Origin: Helicobacter pylori
GTDB taxonomy: Bacteria > Campylobacterota > Campylobacteria > Campylobacterales > Helicobacteraceae
Length of the DNA: 64,000 bases
Assembly (NCBI GenBank): GCA_008032955.1
Contig: CP032046.1
Coordinates: 620,001-684,000, forward strand
Reading direction: 5' to 3'
This document shows, one piece after another, positions 38,695 through 47,728 of this stretch. Under the pieces are notes generated by a model, which did no database searches, was not told the DNA's origin, and saw only the letters and a program-made list of their open reading frames with translations. The translations under genes were made by a program, and so were the position numbers. Position 1 is the stretch's first letter. Each line of letters opens with the position of its first letter.

Positions 38695-38745
38695 ATGAAC
38701 AGACTGATTAGATGTTTAAGATCTGTAAGAAAAAATTTTCTTTGA
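38695..38745 (+). CDS. Possible leader peptide upstream of hofF
   Basis: The ATG at 38695 follows AAGGACGGAAG and opens MNRLIRCLRSVRKNFL, then stops. With one more A in the A6 run at 38730-38735 the frame would continue as KKFSLNGVGLLYLEFLVYTK and end two bases before the hofF ATG. The region is a 279-base gap with no other gene. Confidence 0.3.
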   Translation: MNRLIRCLRSVRKNFL

Positions 38746-38797
38746 ATGGTGTTGGCTTACTCTATTTAGAATTTTTGGTTTATACTAAAGGTTAAAC

Positions 38798-40297
38798 ATG
38801 AACTACAAAGTTGCATCTGCTAAAAATATCGCAACGCTTCTTTTTTTATTCTCTTCTCAAAGTGAAGCTCTTGATTTGGGTAAAATCGCTAAAATTAAAG
38901 CGGGTGCTGAAAGTTTCTCTAAAGTCGGTTTCAATAACAAACCTATCAACACTAATAAAGGGATTTACCCTACCGAAACCTTTATGACGATTATGGCCTA
39001 CATGCAAGTGGATTTTACGGAGCTCTTGCCCAAAAGCGCTACGGCTAACGGGCACCATTTAGACGGGAGCCTTGGGGGTTGGGGGGGTGCTGTGATTTAT
39101 GATAGCACTAAGGATTTTATTAACGAAGTTACAGGAAAACCCTATGGGGCTATGACGTGGAACTACGTGGGCTATTGGGGCGGTCTTGTAGGGCAAAAAC
39201 CATGGGCTAGTTGCGGGTTAGCCACAGGGAATTTGACCCAAGGCCAATACGATAAGATGACTCAAGCTGAAATGACGCAGTTGTCTAATCAAGAAGCTTT
39301 AGCGGCTTCCACTTGCGCAAAAACCTATGCCGATCACACCAGAAACTATGTGATTTATAACGCCTACTTGCGCTACAACTACAAGGATATTTTTGAAATT
39401 AGGGGCGGGAGGTACGAATCCCCAGCGGATTATATGAGTGGTTACAACCAAGGCTTGGACATGACCTTAAATTTAGGGAATTTCAAATTCTGGTGGTTTA
39501 GCTCTTTTGGTCGTGGTTTTGCCTATAATGAGTGGCTTTATAATTTCTATTCGCCTAAAACCTACACTCTTAAAAACGGGCAAACCATAAACCCTGGGGT
39601 GCATGCCTTTTATATCATTTGGAATTACAAGGGTTTCAGCATTCAGCCTTTCGTCTATTTTTCACCCTTTAACGAATACGACCCCAACTTTACGATCACT
39701 TATGATAGTAACCCCACTTTTACCGGATTAGGGTTTCGCTCTCAAACCGATGTTACCGTGCTTAATCCTTTTTACGCTAAAAGATTTTGGGACACCTATC
39801 AATTTGGCATGCCGGCCGGTAAAAACGCGCACAGCTTGATGATCAAACAAAAGTTTGAATGGAATGAATACAATTTTGGTTTTGGGATTTATAAATCCTT
39901 TGGGAACGCTAACTGGATGATAGGCTACCATGGTAACCGCTTGGGCTTTGACTTTTGGACGAACACCGTTTATGCCAACACCCTTAACTCTTTGTCTTAC
40001 ATGATGGACGCGAACGCTTTCACCGTGTTTGCCTTTGGCGGTGGGGTGCATAGGAAATTCCTTTGGGGTTTATTAGGGCGTTTGACTTATGGGCCTAGGG
40101 CGAACGAACAAGTCTTATCGCTCAACTTGGGCTATAAATTCACTAAAAATTTCTCAGCCGACATTAAATTTGAATATTATAATGTGTTGATGCATCAAGG
40201 CTATAAAATGGGGTGGAACGGGCCAAAATTAGACAGCCAGCCTGCCACCGATCAAGACAGGAGTCATATTTTCACCGAAATCGTGTGGAAGCTTTAA
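38798..40297 (+). CDS. hofF: HofF, Hof-family outer membrane protein
   Basis: 499 residues, intact. The signal peptide covers ATLLFLFSSQSEALDLGKIA. Conserved Hof motifs include ESFSKVGFNNKPINTNKGI and YPTETFMTIMAYM, and aromatic-rich strands follow to a terminal beta strand (HIFTEIVWKL). One disulphide-type cysteine pair is suggested (ASCGLATG and ASTCAKTYADH). It is probably an outer-membrane porin or adhesin. AAAGG lies just before the ATG. Similarity to hofE is visible in the same motifs and in GFRSQT versus GLRSQT. Confidence 0.88.
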   Translation: MNYKVASAKNIATLLFLFSSQSEALDLGKIAKIKAGAESFSKVGFNNKPINTNKGIYPTETFMTIMAYMQVDFTELLPKSATANGHHLDGSLGGWGGAVIYDSTKDFINEVTGKPYGAMTWNYVGYWGGLVGQKPWASCGLATGNLTQGQYDKMTQAEMTQLSNQEALAASTCAKTYADHTRNYVIYNAYLRYNYKDIFEIRGGRYESPADYMSGYNQGLDMTLNLGNFKFWWFSSFGRGFAYNEWLYNFYSPKTYTLKNGQTINPGVHAFYIIWNYKGFSIQPFVYFSPFNEYDPNFTITYDSNPTFTGLGFRSQTDVTVLNPFYAKRFWDTYQFGMPAGKNAHSLMIKQKFEWNEYNFGFGIYKSFGNANWMIGYHGNRLGFDFWTNTVYANTLNSLSYMMDANAFTVFAFGGGVHRKFLWGLLGRLTYGPRANEQVLSLNLGYKFTKNFSADIKFEYYNVLMHQGYKMGWNGPKLDSQPATDQDRSHIFTEIVWKL

Positions 40298-40310
40298 AAC
40301 CTCTTTAAAT

Positions 40311-40332
40311 AACAACCCTTTAAGGGTTTGTT
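40311..40332 (+). terminator. Terminator after hofF
   Basis: AACAACCCTT followed by TAAGGGTTTGTT can fold back on itself with a one-base bulge, and lies 14 bases after the hofF stop. The weak U tract makes its strength uncertain. The rest of the 266-base gap to the recombinase-like gene has no evident feature. Confidence 0.5.
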
Positions 40333-40563
40333 AAAACGCCTAGCAAAAAATAGCCATTAAAAACCACTCTATCGCCTATTTTAGGGCTTGTTTTTAAAAA
40401 GCGTTGGAATTTTAAACTTTTTTTATTACGCTACGGGCATTTTTGGCTCCGCTATACTAAAACTTTTTAAAATGGGCTTTTTTGCTTTACGATACTATGA
40501 TTTTGTATAAATGTAAAGCAAAAACAATAAAATAAATCAAATAAGCCAATGTCAAATAAGGGG

Positions 40564-41520
40564 CTATAATTTTAATCCTAGTAGCTTCTTGGTTTTTGGT
40601 TGCACTTTTATCCATGTTATTGCTTCGCCTAGCTCACTTAAACCTAAACTAATAAGGTAATGGAGTAATCTAATAGCGAACTCGCTTTGTTGAACTCCAA
40701 GATACCCAATGTCTCTTAATATTCGCCTATTAGTTTGGCATGCGTTTTGAACTTTTGGTATTCTAGTGCTAGTGAATTGATATTTGATTATGTTGTCAAT
40801 AAGCAAGGTATCATCTTTAGGGATAGATTTAGCTTCCATGAATAAAGGAATAAACAATAGATACTTATTCGCCACTAAACAATAATCGCCTTTAATGTAG
40901 AAATCGCTACACTTAATCGTAATAATCTCACTGCTTCTAATTGGGGTTAAATTGAGTAGCTTAACAAATAAGCGTTCATAGGCACTGAATTGTCTATCTC
41001 TTGTCTCCTTTGATAAAGCACCAATAAAATTATTGATATACTCTAGGCTGTTTTCATTCTCTAGTATATCACTGATTACCCTTTTATAACCACTAAACAT
41101 TTGGCTTACTTTTCTTAACTTAATCTCTCCCTTTTTAATCCTATTTATAAATAGGATTAATAAGTCGGTATCATCGCCTAAATGCTCGTCTATGCCACGC
41201 CTTTGTGGGTGGTATTTTCTTAACATTTCTTGTTTTGCTATTTGTAAAAAATCATTGAAGTCTCCAAACGAAACATCGTATTCTGGGTCATCTTTTGAGG
41301 CGATCGTATTTAACAGGCTTTGTGTGGGTTCTTTTTCTTGAGAATGTTTTTGGGCTAAAACCTGTCTGATCGTTCGTTCTTGCAATTCACACTCTTGGAT
41401 TTTTTTTATCGCTTTATTTTTATCCCCTTCTGCCTTAAGCAATTGTTTTTCAATGGAGTTTAAAAAATGTTGCAGTTGCTTTTCATTGTATTGCGAGTAA
41501 TCTGTAATAACATTTGGCAT
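40564..41520 (-). CDS. Xer-like tyrosine-recombinase-fold protein lacking catalytic Tyr
   Basis: 318 residues: a Lys/Glu/Gln-rich coiled N-terminus, a helical middle, and a C-terminal part like Xer/phage integrases. LNLTPIRSSEIITIKCSDF matches the catalytic Arg-I box (family: TGxRxSExxxLxxxD). In box II the H-x-x-R appears as FAIR, so His is replaced by Phe. The distal AITWIKVQPKTKKLL aligns with the H/W...Y end, but the nucleophilic Tyr is not seen. It may be an inactive regulator or DNA-binding relic. ATG after AAAAAGGAG. It lies 196 bases downstream of hsdS on the same strand, behind 14-bp direct repeats. Confidence 0.5.
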   Translation of the reverse strand: MPNVITDYSQYNEKQLQHFLNSIEKQLLKAEGDKNKAIKKIQECELQERTIRQVLAQKHSQEKEPTQSLLNTIASKDDPEYDVSFGDFNDFLQIAKQEMLRKYHPQRRGIDEHLGDDTDLLILFINRIKKGEIKLRKVSQMFSGYKRVISDILENENSLEYINNFIGALSKETRDRQFSAYERLFVKLLNLTPIRSSEIITIKCSDFYIKGDYCLVANKYLLFIPLFMEAKSIPKDDTLLIDNIIKYQFTSTRIPKVQNACQTNRRILRDIGYLGVQQSEFAIRLLHYLISLGLSELGEAITWIKVQPKTKKLLGLKL

Positions 41521-41547
41521 ATTGAACTCCTTTTTAATAAGTGATAG

Positions 41548-41582
41548 TTAGTGCAACTTGTTTTGATTTTAGTGCAACTTGT
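41548..41582. repeat. Two 14-bp direct repeats, 21-bp period
   Basis: TTAGTGCAACTTGT occurs at 41548-41561 and 41569-41582. The start-to-start distance of 21 bases is two helical turns. They lie 28-62 bases upstream of the recombinase-like gene start, the usual position for operators or recombinase-binding boxes. Confidence 0.75.
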
Positions 41583-41716
41583 CATAACCTTTAGCACTAT
41601 TTGCATTGATTCTTTGCCCCTCAATCAAAAAATCGCACGCATTACAAACGCTTTTTTATTTTATCTCTCCCCCTTTTCTTGTCGGTAAATATTTCAAATT
41701 CTTGTAAAAAACGCCT

Positions 41717-42937
41717 TTAGCCTTTTTTAACTTCTTTGTGTGGGGTTAGGGGTTTGAAGGTCAGTAGTTTTTCTCGGTAATACTCGTATTGCTTTTTCCT
41801 GGCTTTTATTTCAGCCGGGATACCGGCTAATAAATCGGTGGTTAAAGCCAAAAATTGATCCAAAACCTTAACGATCTCTTGTTGGATCTCTAGAGGTGGG
41901 ATGGGGATTGTTATTTTTGAATAGCGAGAAATCCACTGCCTTGTATGTTCCCCACTGATATTATAGGGAATAGTTTGCATGTAAAAAAAGATAAATCTGA
42001 TGTTAATTGTAGGATTTTTTGGGAGTAAGATTTTCATAGCGCTTGATTTTACTTTGAAAGGGAAATCAACCCATTGGGTCGCTGTTGTGAAATCATCAAA
42101 GATGATAACCGGAGAGCTTTTACTCGCTTGATAAATATTGTCTTTTTCGTTTGTATAACCTAAAATAAAGGTTTTTCCTGCGGTTAAAACGGGGGTAGGA
42201 TAACTTTTATCAAATTCTTTACTCGTTACGCAATATTTATTGGGTTGATCATACTCTAGCACCTCCCCCAACTTCCTAAACCCCACCCCCTTAGGCGCTA
42301 GAGTTTGGAGTAAGGTTTTTAAGCGTTTAGGGTAGGTTTTGGCGCTAATGTTTGCGTCTTTGTGGCTTTGTTTGGTGTCTTTAAAGTCTAAAAGCATGTT
42401 TTGGTAATACTGGTATTGCTTTTTTCTCGCTTTTAATTCTGTGTTTAATTCTGTGTTTAATTCTGTGAAAGCGTCCAAAATCGTAACGATCTCTTGTTGG
42501 ATTTCTAGGGGCGGGATGGGGATGGTTATTTGCATAATGTTATTACTAGAAATGCTATAAGGTATAGCGCTTCTATTTGAAATAGAATATAAATAATTTT
42601 GCATGTTTGTTAATACATAATAAAGGTATCTATTGATTAGGGTTTCTTTTGGAATGACAGAAAAACAAACATCATTTGCCCAAAACTTTTGATTTTGCCA
42701 ATTGACAAATCCGGCAGTTCCGTATTGAGCTATAGTAATTGTATTTTCCTCTCTGTTATATTCATTTAAATATCCCATAAATCCTATTCCACCAGATACA
42801 ACGGGATATTTTCCTTTATCTAGTATTTCTTTTTTTGTAACCCTTTTACCTCTAATTATTTCACACACCTCCCCCAACTTCCTAAACCCCACCCCCTTAG
42901 GCGCTAAAGTGTGGAGTAATCGCTCTATTTTATGCAT
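41717..42937 (-). CDS. hsdS: HsdS, type I restriction-modification specificity subunit (orphan)
   Basis: 406 residues with two target-recognition domains, each preceded by the same conserved block (LAPKGVGFRKLGEV) and followed by IPIPPLEIQQEIV and a helical spacer (KARKKQYQYYQ, KARKKQYEYYR). The half-protein symmetry defines a bipartite HsdS. The central spacer holds three 12-base units encoding TELN. No hsdM or hsdR gene lies near, so it must work with subunits encoded elsewhere. Older annotations call such orphan genes prrB (HP0790). Domain 1 is residues about 20-150, domain 2 about 230-365. Confidence 0.9.
   Translation of the reverse strand: MHKIERLLHTLAPKGVGFRKLGEVCEIIRGKRVTKKEILDKGKYPVVSGGIGFMGYLNEYNREENTITIAQYGTAGFVNWQNQKFWANDVCFSVIPKETLINRYLYYVLTNMQNYLYSISNRSAIPYSISSNNIMQITIPIPPLEIQQEIVTILDAFTELNTELNTELKARKKQYQYYQNMLLDFKDTKQSHKDANISAKTYPKRLKTLLQTLAPKGVGFRKLGEVLEYDQPNKYCVTSKEFDKSYPTPVLTAGKTFILGYTNEKDNIYQASKSSPVIIFDDFTTATQWVDFPFKVKSSAMKILLPKNPTINIRFIFFYMQTIPYNISGEHTRQWISRYSKITIPIPPLEIQQEIVKVLDQFLALTTDLLAGIPAEIKARKKQYEYYREKLLTFKPLTPHKEVKKG
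42260..42300 (-). repeat. Direct repeat copy 1 within hsdS (mate 42869-42909)
   Basis: A block of about 38-40 bases coding APKGVGFRKLGEV is nearly identical at about 42260-42300 and 42869-42909. A second pair, coding IPIPPLEIQQEIV, lies at about 41871-41920 and 42486-42535. These conserved segments flank each target-recognition domain and allow domain exchange by homologous recombination. Confidence 0.85.
42432..42467 (-). repeat. 12-bp tandem repeat in hsdS spacer (three units)
   Basis: Three identical copies of TTTAATTCTGTG on the plus strand encode the four-residue unit TELN in the spacer between the two recognition domains. Units of this type in EcoR124I-like enzymes change spacing between the two half-sites of the DNA target without altering the frame. 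Confidence 0.88.
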
Positions 42938-42981
42938 TTGACCCCTTAAGCTTCTAATTCTTTGATGATTAATTCAAGGCT

Positions 42982-45042
42982 TTAAGCCCTCATCGCGCGC
43001 ATGGAGTTGGCTAAGGCTAAAAGCGTAACCCCCACATCGCCAAAGACCGCTTCCCACAAGCTCGCTACCCCCATAAGCCCTAGCACGATAAAAACGGCTT
43101 TAATCCCCAAAGCGAACAAGATATTTTGCCAAATGATGCTTTTAGTTTTTTTAGCGATCGCTAAAACTTTCACTAACGAATTTAAGGAGTCGTTAGTGAT
43201 CACAATGTCTGCGCTTTGCTTGCTCAATTCTGAGCCTTTCCCCATGCCAATCCCCACATCAGCGCTCGCTAGAGTCGGAGCGTCATTGATGCCATCGCCT
43301 ACAAAAATCGCCGGGGCTTTATAGCGTTCTTTAAAAGTTTTAAACACGCTCGTTTTTTCTTCAGGCAACAAGCTCGCATAATATTCACAGCCTAGAGTTT
43401 GAGCGATGCTCTCAGTCGCGCTTTTTCTGTCCCCGCTCAAAATGCAAAAATTTTCTATCCCTTGCGCTTTTAAATCCCTTAAGCACTCTATGGCGTCATC
43501 TTTAATCTCATCGCTAATGACGATATAGCCCACATAAGTTTGATTGAAAGCCACATGCACGATCGTGCCGTTTTCTGGGGAAGGGCTGTGCGCGATATGG
43601 AATTGATCTAGCATTTTTTCATTCCCTGCGATGATTAAATCCGTATGGCATTGCACTTTAACCCCCATTCCGCTCACTTCTTCGTAATTTTCAATGTCAT
43701 GCTGGTGCTTATCGTCCTTTAACATTTCTTCGCATGCTTTTTGAATGGATAAAGCGATCGGGTGCGTGGATAAAAGCTGCGAACAAGAAGCGTAATGCAA
43801 AACTTCTTCTTTAGAATACCCGTTTTGCGGCACAATATCTACCACTTTAAAAACGCCTTTAGTCAAAGTGCCGGTTTTATCAAAGGCGATGCTTTTAGCT
43901 TGGGTAAGCACCTCTAAAACATGCACGCCTTTCATTAAAATACCCTTTCTGCTCGCCGCTCCCACGCCCCCAAAATACCCTAAAGGCACAGAAATCACTA
44001 ACGCGCAAGGACAGCTCACCATTAAAGCCACAAGCCCCCTATAAATCCACTCATCAAAGCTCCCCATAGAAAACAAGGGCGGTAATATGGCAATCATTAG
44101 CGCAATGAATAAAACGCTTGGGGTGTAGTAGCGTGAAAATTTAGTGATGAATTTCTCGGTTTCGCTCTTTTCATTCGTGGCTTGTTGGACCAAATCCACC
44201 ACTTTAGCGATAGAAGAATCTCTATACATTTTTTCTACTTTAATTTCAAGGACCGCTTTTAAATTCAAGCTCCCCCCTAAAACTTTAGAGCGTTCGCTGA
44301 CATTAACAGGCATAGACTCCCCACTCAACGCCCTTTCATCTAGCAAGCTTTCGCCCTTAACTACCACGCCATCAACAGGCACTTTTTCGCCAACTTTCAC
44401 CACCACAATGTCATTGACTTTTAAATCTTCAGGCGCAACGCTCACTAGCGCATCGCCCTTTTTCAAATAAGCCAAATTAGGAGCGACATCCACTAAAGCC
44501 TTAAGGGATTTTTTAGAGCGAGCGATAGCGAGTTTTTGCAAAAATTCGCCCGCTGAATAAAACACCATAATAGACACACTCTCTTCATAAGCCCCCACGC
44601 AAAAAGCCGCAATAGTCGCAATGAGCATCAAAGCGTTTTCATCAAAAAATTGCCCTTTCCTAAGCCCACGAAACGCCCCTAAAATCACATCTTTACCGCT
44701 CACTAGATACACTAAGGCTAGCACCACAAACACCGCTTTTTCAATCAAAGGGCTAGGGTTTAGGTGTAAGATTAAAATCGCGCCTAAAAAGACAGCGATC
44801 GTAATGATGAGTGGGGTAAAACTCAAGGGCTTTTCTGCGGCCTCTTTAAAAGACAGGCTCAAATGCGGTTCGTTTTGCTTGATGAAAGCCTTAACTTTTT
44901 CAAAATCGCTCGTATCCAAAAACAGCTTACTGGTGCTGAAATTGATTTGAGCTTTTTTCACATAGTCCAGTTTGTTTAAATCCCTTTCTAATTTAGCCGC
45001 GCAATCAGGGCAATCCAAATTGTGAATGTGGTATTCTTGCAT
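42982..45042 (-). CDS. cadA: CadA, P-type heavy-metal exporting ATPase
   Basis: 686 residues: an N-terminal metal-binding domain with CxxC in [13 protein letters not shown], about eight membrane helices, the intramembrane CPC motif ([15 protein letters not shown]), the phosphorylated Asp in [11 protein letters not shown], nucleotide-binding STHPIALS, and [18 protein letters not shown]. These mark a P1B-type pump of the Zn/Cd/Co class. In H. pylori CadA expels Cd, Zn and Co and also influences urease by limiting metal availability. It follows comM on the same strand with a 24-base gap. Confidence 0.94.
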   Translation of the reverse strand: MQEYHIHNLDCPDCAAKLERDLNKLDYVKKAQINFSTSKLFLDTSDFEKVKAFIKQNEPHLSLSFKEAAEKPLSFTPLIITIAVFLGAILILHLNPSPLIEKAVFVVLALVYLVSGKDVILGAFRGLRKGQFFDENALMLIATIAAFCVGAYEESVSIMVFYSAGEFLQKLAIARSKKSLKALVDVAPNLAYLKKGDALVSVAPEDLKVNDIVVVKVGEKVPVDGVVVKGESLLDERALSGESMPVNVSERSKVLGGSLNLKAVLEIKVEKMYRDSSIAKVVDLVQQATNEKSETEKFITKFSRYYTPSVLFIALMIAILPPLFSMGSFDEWIYRGLVALMVSCPCALVISVPLGYFGGVGAASRKGILMKGVHVLEVLTQAKSIAFDKTGTLTKGVFKVVDIVPQNGYSKEEVLHYASCSQLLSTHPIALSIQKACEEMLKDDKHQHDIENYEEVSGMGVKVQCHTDLIIAGNEKMLDQFHIAHSPSPENGTIVHVAFNQTYVGYIVISDEIKDDAIECLRDLKAQGIENFCILSGDRKSATESIAQTLGCEYYASLLPEEKTSVFKTFKERYKAPAIFVGDGINDAPTLASADVGIGMGKGSELSKQSADIVITNDSLNSLVKVLAIAKKTKSIIWQNILFALGIKAVFIVLGLMGVASLWEAVFGDVGVTLLALANSMRAMRA

Positions 45043-45066
45043 TTTCTCTCCCTTATAAAAATCCTT

Positions 45067-46587
45067 TTAAGAAATCTTTCTAAAACTCAGCGCTTTAAGC
45101 ATGTGAGATTTTTCTATATCCTCGCAAGCGTTTAAATCCGCAATCGTCCTAGCGACTTTTTTGACCTTATTGACAGAACGCATGGACAGATTAAACCTTT
45201 CAACCGCCTGCTCTAACAATTTTTGCGCTTCAGTATTTAAAAGGCAAAATCGTTCGATCTGCTCTTCATTAAGCTTACCATTAAAAGTGCTCTGTTTCCT
45301 TAACTTTTGCTGTTTGAAAGCTAATAACACTAATTCATGCATCTCTTTTGAAGTCCAAGAATGCGACGGCGTGTCTTTATAATTCCCCTCTTCCATTTGC
45401 ACAAACAAATCAATCCTGTCCAAAAAAGGCTCGCTCAAGCGGTTTTTATACTGCGTGATTTCTCTGTCTTGGCAACGGCATGCTTTGGTGGCGCTGAGTA
45501 AATTCCCGCACAAGCAAGGGTTTTGAGCCCCTACAAATAAAAAAGAGGTGTCGTATTCAATCTTGCTATGCACTCGTGAGATCACTAATTTATTGTTTTC
45601 TAAAGGCTCTCTCAAGGCTTCTAAAATATCCTTTTTAAAATGAGGCAATTCATCAAAAAAAAGCATGCCGTTATGCGCTAGCGCGATTTCGCCAGGTTTT
45701 GGCTCTCTTAAAGAGCTTGAGCCTAAAATGCTGGATTTTGAAGCGCTTTGGTGAGGGTTTCTAAAACTCCTTAAAGGGTAATAGGCGCTGTCTTGCTCGC
45801 TTAAAATGCGTAATTTTGTCGCTTCTAGGATTTCATTCAGGCTTAAGGGAGGCAAGATATAACGCATGCGATTAATGATCATGCTTTTCCCACACCCTGG
45901 ACTTCCCTCTAAAATCAAGTTATGAAACCCAGCGCTAGCGATCAAAGCGGCTTCTTTAGCGACAGCTTGCCCCTTAACTTCTTTAAAATCTAAGGCATAG
46001 GCGTCTGAAAAATAATACTCTTTATCGTTCAATTCTATCGTTTTAAAGGGTAGTTTTTTCGTGTGGGTATCTGCTTTGATTTCAGGGTTTTGCAAGATTT
46101 CTAACGCTTCTTTAAAATGCTCCACAAAAAAGCATTGCAAATTAGGAATGAGCGAAAAAAGTTCTTCATTAGCCTTAGGCGCAATGACTTTAGCATGGGG
46201 GTGCTTAATGGCAATGTCTAAGAGCATGGGGAAAATGTTAGAATTGGGTTTGATCTTGCCATCAAGCCCTAACTCCCCAAAAGCAAACCATTCTTTAAAA
46301 GCCAACTCTTGTTTTTGCAAAGCGATTAAAAGAGCGATAGGCAAATCAAAATGGCTCCCGGATTTAGGCAAATCTGAAGGCGAAAGGTTGATGGTGATTT
46401 TTAAAGGCGGGAAAGTGAAATCGTTATTTTGTAAAGCCGATTGGACCCGCTGCTTGGCTTCTTGGATAGAGTTATTAGCCAGGCCTGAAATCACAAACGC
46501 CGGCAAAGCCCTTGTGAAAGTCGCTTCCACAGCCACGATTTCAGCCACCCCCCTTTGCATGGTCGCGCAAAATATCGTGTTGATCAT
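45067..46587 (-). CDS. comM: ComM/YifB-family AAA+ ATPase
   Basis: 506 residues: an N-terminal Lon-like S5 fold (VEATFTRALPAFVISGLANN, PSDLPKSGSHFDLPIALLIA), then a Mg-chelatase-type AAA+ domain with Walker A GSPGCGKSM and Walker B MLFFDELPHF, plus a zinc-like cluster (NPCLCGNLLSATKACRCQ). ComM acts in natural transformation as a branch-migration helicase in other bacteria. H. pylori is naturally competent. It starts 6 bases after the def stop. Confidence 0.87.
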   Translation of the reverse strand: MINTIFCATMQRGVAEIVAVEATFTRALPAFVISGLANNSIQEAKQRVQSALQNNDFTFPPLKITINLSPSDLPKSGSHFDLPIALLIALQKQELAFKEWFAFGELGLDGKIKPNSNIFPMLLDIAIKHPHAKVIAPKANEELFSLIPNLQCFFVEHFKEALEILQNPEIKADTHTKKLPFKTIELNDKEYYFSDAYALDFKEVKGQAVAKEAALIASAGFHNLILEGSPGCGKSMIINRMRYILPPLSLNEILEATKLRILSEQDSAYYPLRSFRNPHQSASKSSILGSSSLREPKPGEIALAHNGMLFFDELPHFKKDILEALREPLENNKLVISRVHSKIEYDTSFLFVGAQNPCLCGNLLSATKACRCQDREITQYKNRLSEPFLDRIDLFVQMEEGNYKDTPSHSWTSKEMHELVLLAFKQQKLRKQSTFNGKLNEEQIERFCLLNTEAQKLLEQAVERFNLSMRSVNKVKKVARTIADLNACEDIEKSHMLKALSFRKIS

Positions 46588-46592
46588 GGTTG

Positions 46593-47117
46593 TTACTTGT
46601 GTTTTTGTTTTTTTTGCAGCTCTTTGAGTTCTTTTTCAAATTTCTTACGCTTCAAAATGGATAATTTATCCACGAATAACACGCCGTTGAGGTGATCTAT
46701 CTCATGCTGAATGGCTACCGCTAAAAGTTCGCTAGCTTCTAAGATTTTCACTTCAGCGAAGCGGTTTTGATACTCTATCTTAACCTTTTCAAAACGCTCC
46801 ACCTCTTCATAAAACCCCGGCACAGACAAGCACCCTTCCCTATACATTATCGTCCCTTTAGTTTCTATAAACTTAGGGTTAATAATTTCTAGGCAATCCT
46901 CTTTGTGTTGCACGCCGTCTTCTTGCGGGAGATTGATAATGAGCATCCTTAAAGGCAAGCCCACTTGAATAGCGGCTAACCCTATCCCCTCACTAGCGAT
47001 CATAATCTCATGCATGTCGTCTAATTGCTGGTGGAGTTTTGAATCAAAAGAAACGACCTCTTTAGAAATCGTTCTTAAGATTTTAGAAGGGTAATGGATA
47101 ATCTCTAATAACGCCAT
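46593..47117 (-). CDS. def: Peptide deformylase
   Basis: 174 residues with the three deformylase motifs: [18 protein letters not shown] and QHEIDHLNG. These hold the metal-binding Cys and the HExxH histidines. The enzyme removes the formyl group from nascent N-terminal methionines. It starts 5 bases after the clpP stop, giving the order tig-clpP-def-comM-cadA on the minus strand. Confidence 0.95.
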   Translation of the reverse strand: MALLEIIHYPSKILRTISKEVVSFDSKLHQQLDDMHEIMIASEGIGLAAIQVGLPLRMLIINLPQEDGVQHKEDCLEIINPKFIETKGTIMYREGCLSVPGFYEEVERFEKVKIEYQNRFAEVKILEASELLAVAIQHEIDHLNGVLFVDKLSILKRKKFEKELKELQKKQKHK

Positions 47118-47121
47118 GCAA

Positions 47122-47711
47122 TCACTTCACATTTTTCTGCAACACTTTATCAATCAAGCCATACTCTTTAGCTTCTTTAGCGCTCATATAAAAATCCCTG
47201 TCCGTGTCTTTAGCGATTTGCTCCAAACTCTGCCCTGAGTTTTGAGCCAAAATAGAATTCATTAAACCTTTAAGCCTAAGGATCTCGTTAGAAATGATTT
47301 CAATATCGCTCGCTTGCCCTTGAGCCCCCCTAAAGGCTGGTGGATCATAATCCTTGAATGGGGCAGTGAAAAGCGCTTGCCCTTAGCCCCACAGCTTAGT
47401 AAAAACGCCCCCATAGAAGCCGCTTGACCGATGCAAATCGTGGAAACATCAGGGCGGATAAAATTCATCGTATCATAAATGCTAAGACCGCTTGTTATCA
47501 CCCCACCGGGAGAATTGATATACAAGCCAATGTCTTTTTCAGGGTCTTCAGCTTCCAAAAACAAGAGTTGGGCTACGATAGAAGACGCCACGCTGTCATT
47601 AATTTCACCGCTCAATAAAACAATGCGATCCTTTAAAAGGCGCGAGTAAATATCATAGCTGCGCTCCCCACGATCGGTATTCTCTATTACATAAGGAATG
47701 TATCCCATCAT
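47122..47711 (-). pseudogene. clpP: ClpP protease subunit, one frameshift
   Basis: About 196 residues once repaired. The catalytic Ser is in [18 protein letters not shown] and the His in [14 protein letters not shown]. After QPLGG the frame changes at a C6 run (47325-47330; G6 in the gene) and ends in 25 wrong residues. With one more base it reads [15 protein letters not shown] and continues through [20 protein letters not shown] to [20 protein letters not shown] and a stop at 47122. ClpP with ClpX or ClpA degrades tmRNA-tagged and regulatory proteins. Without the repair the last catalytic Asp would be missing. Confidence 0.9.
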
Positions 47712-47728
47712 CTCTCCTTTTTAGCCGT

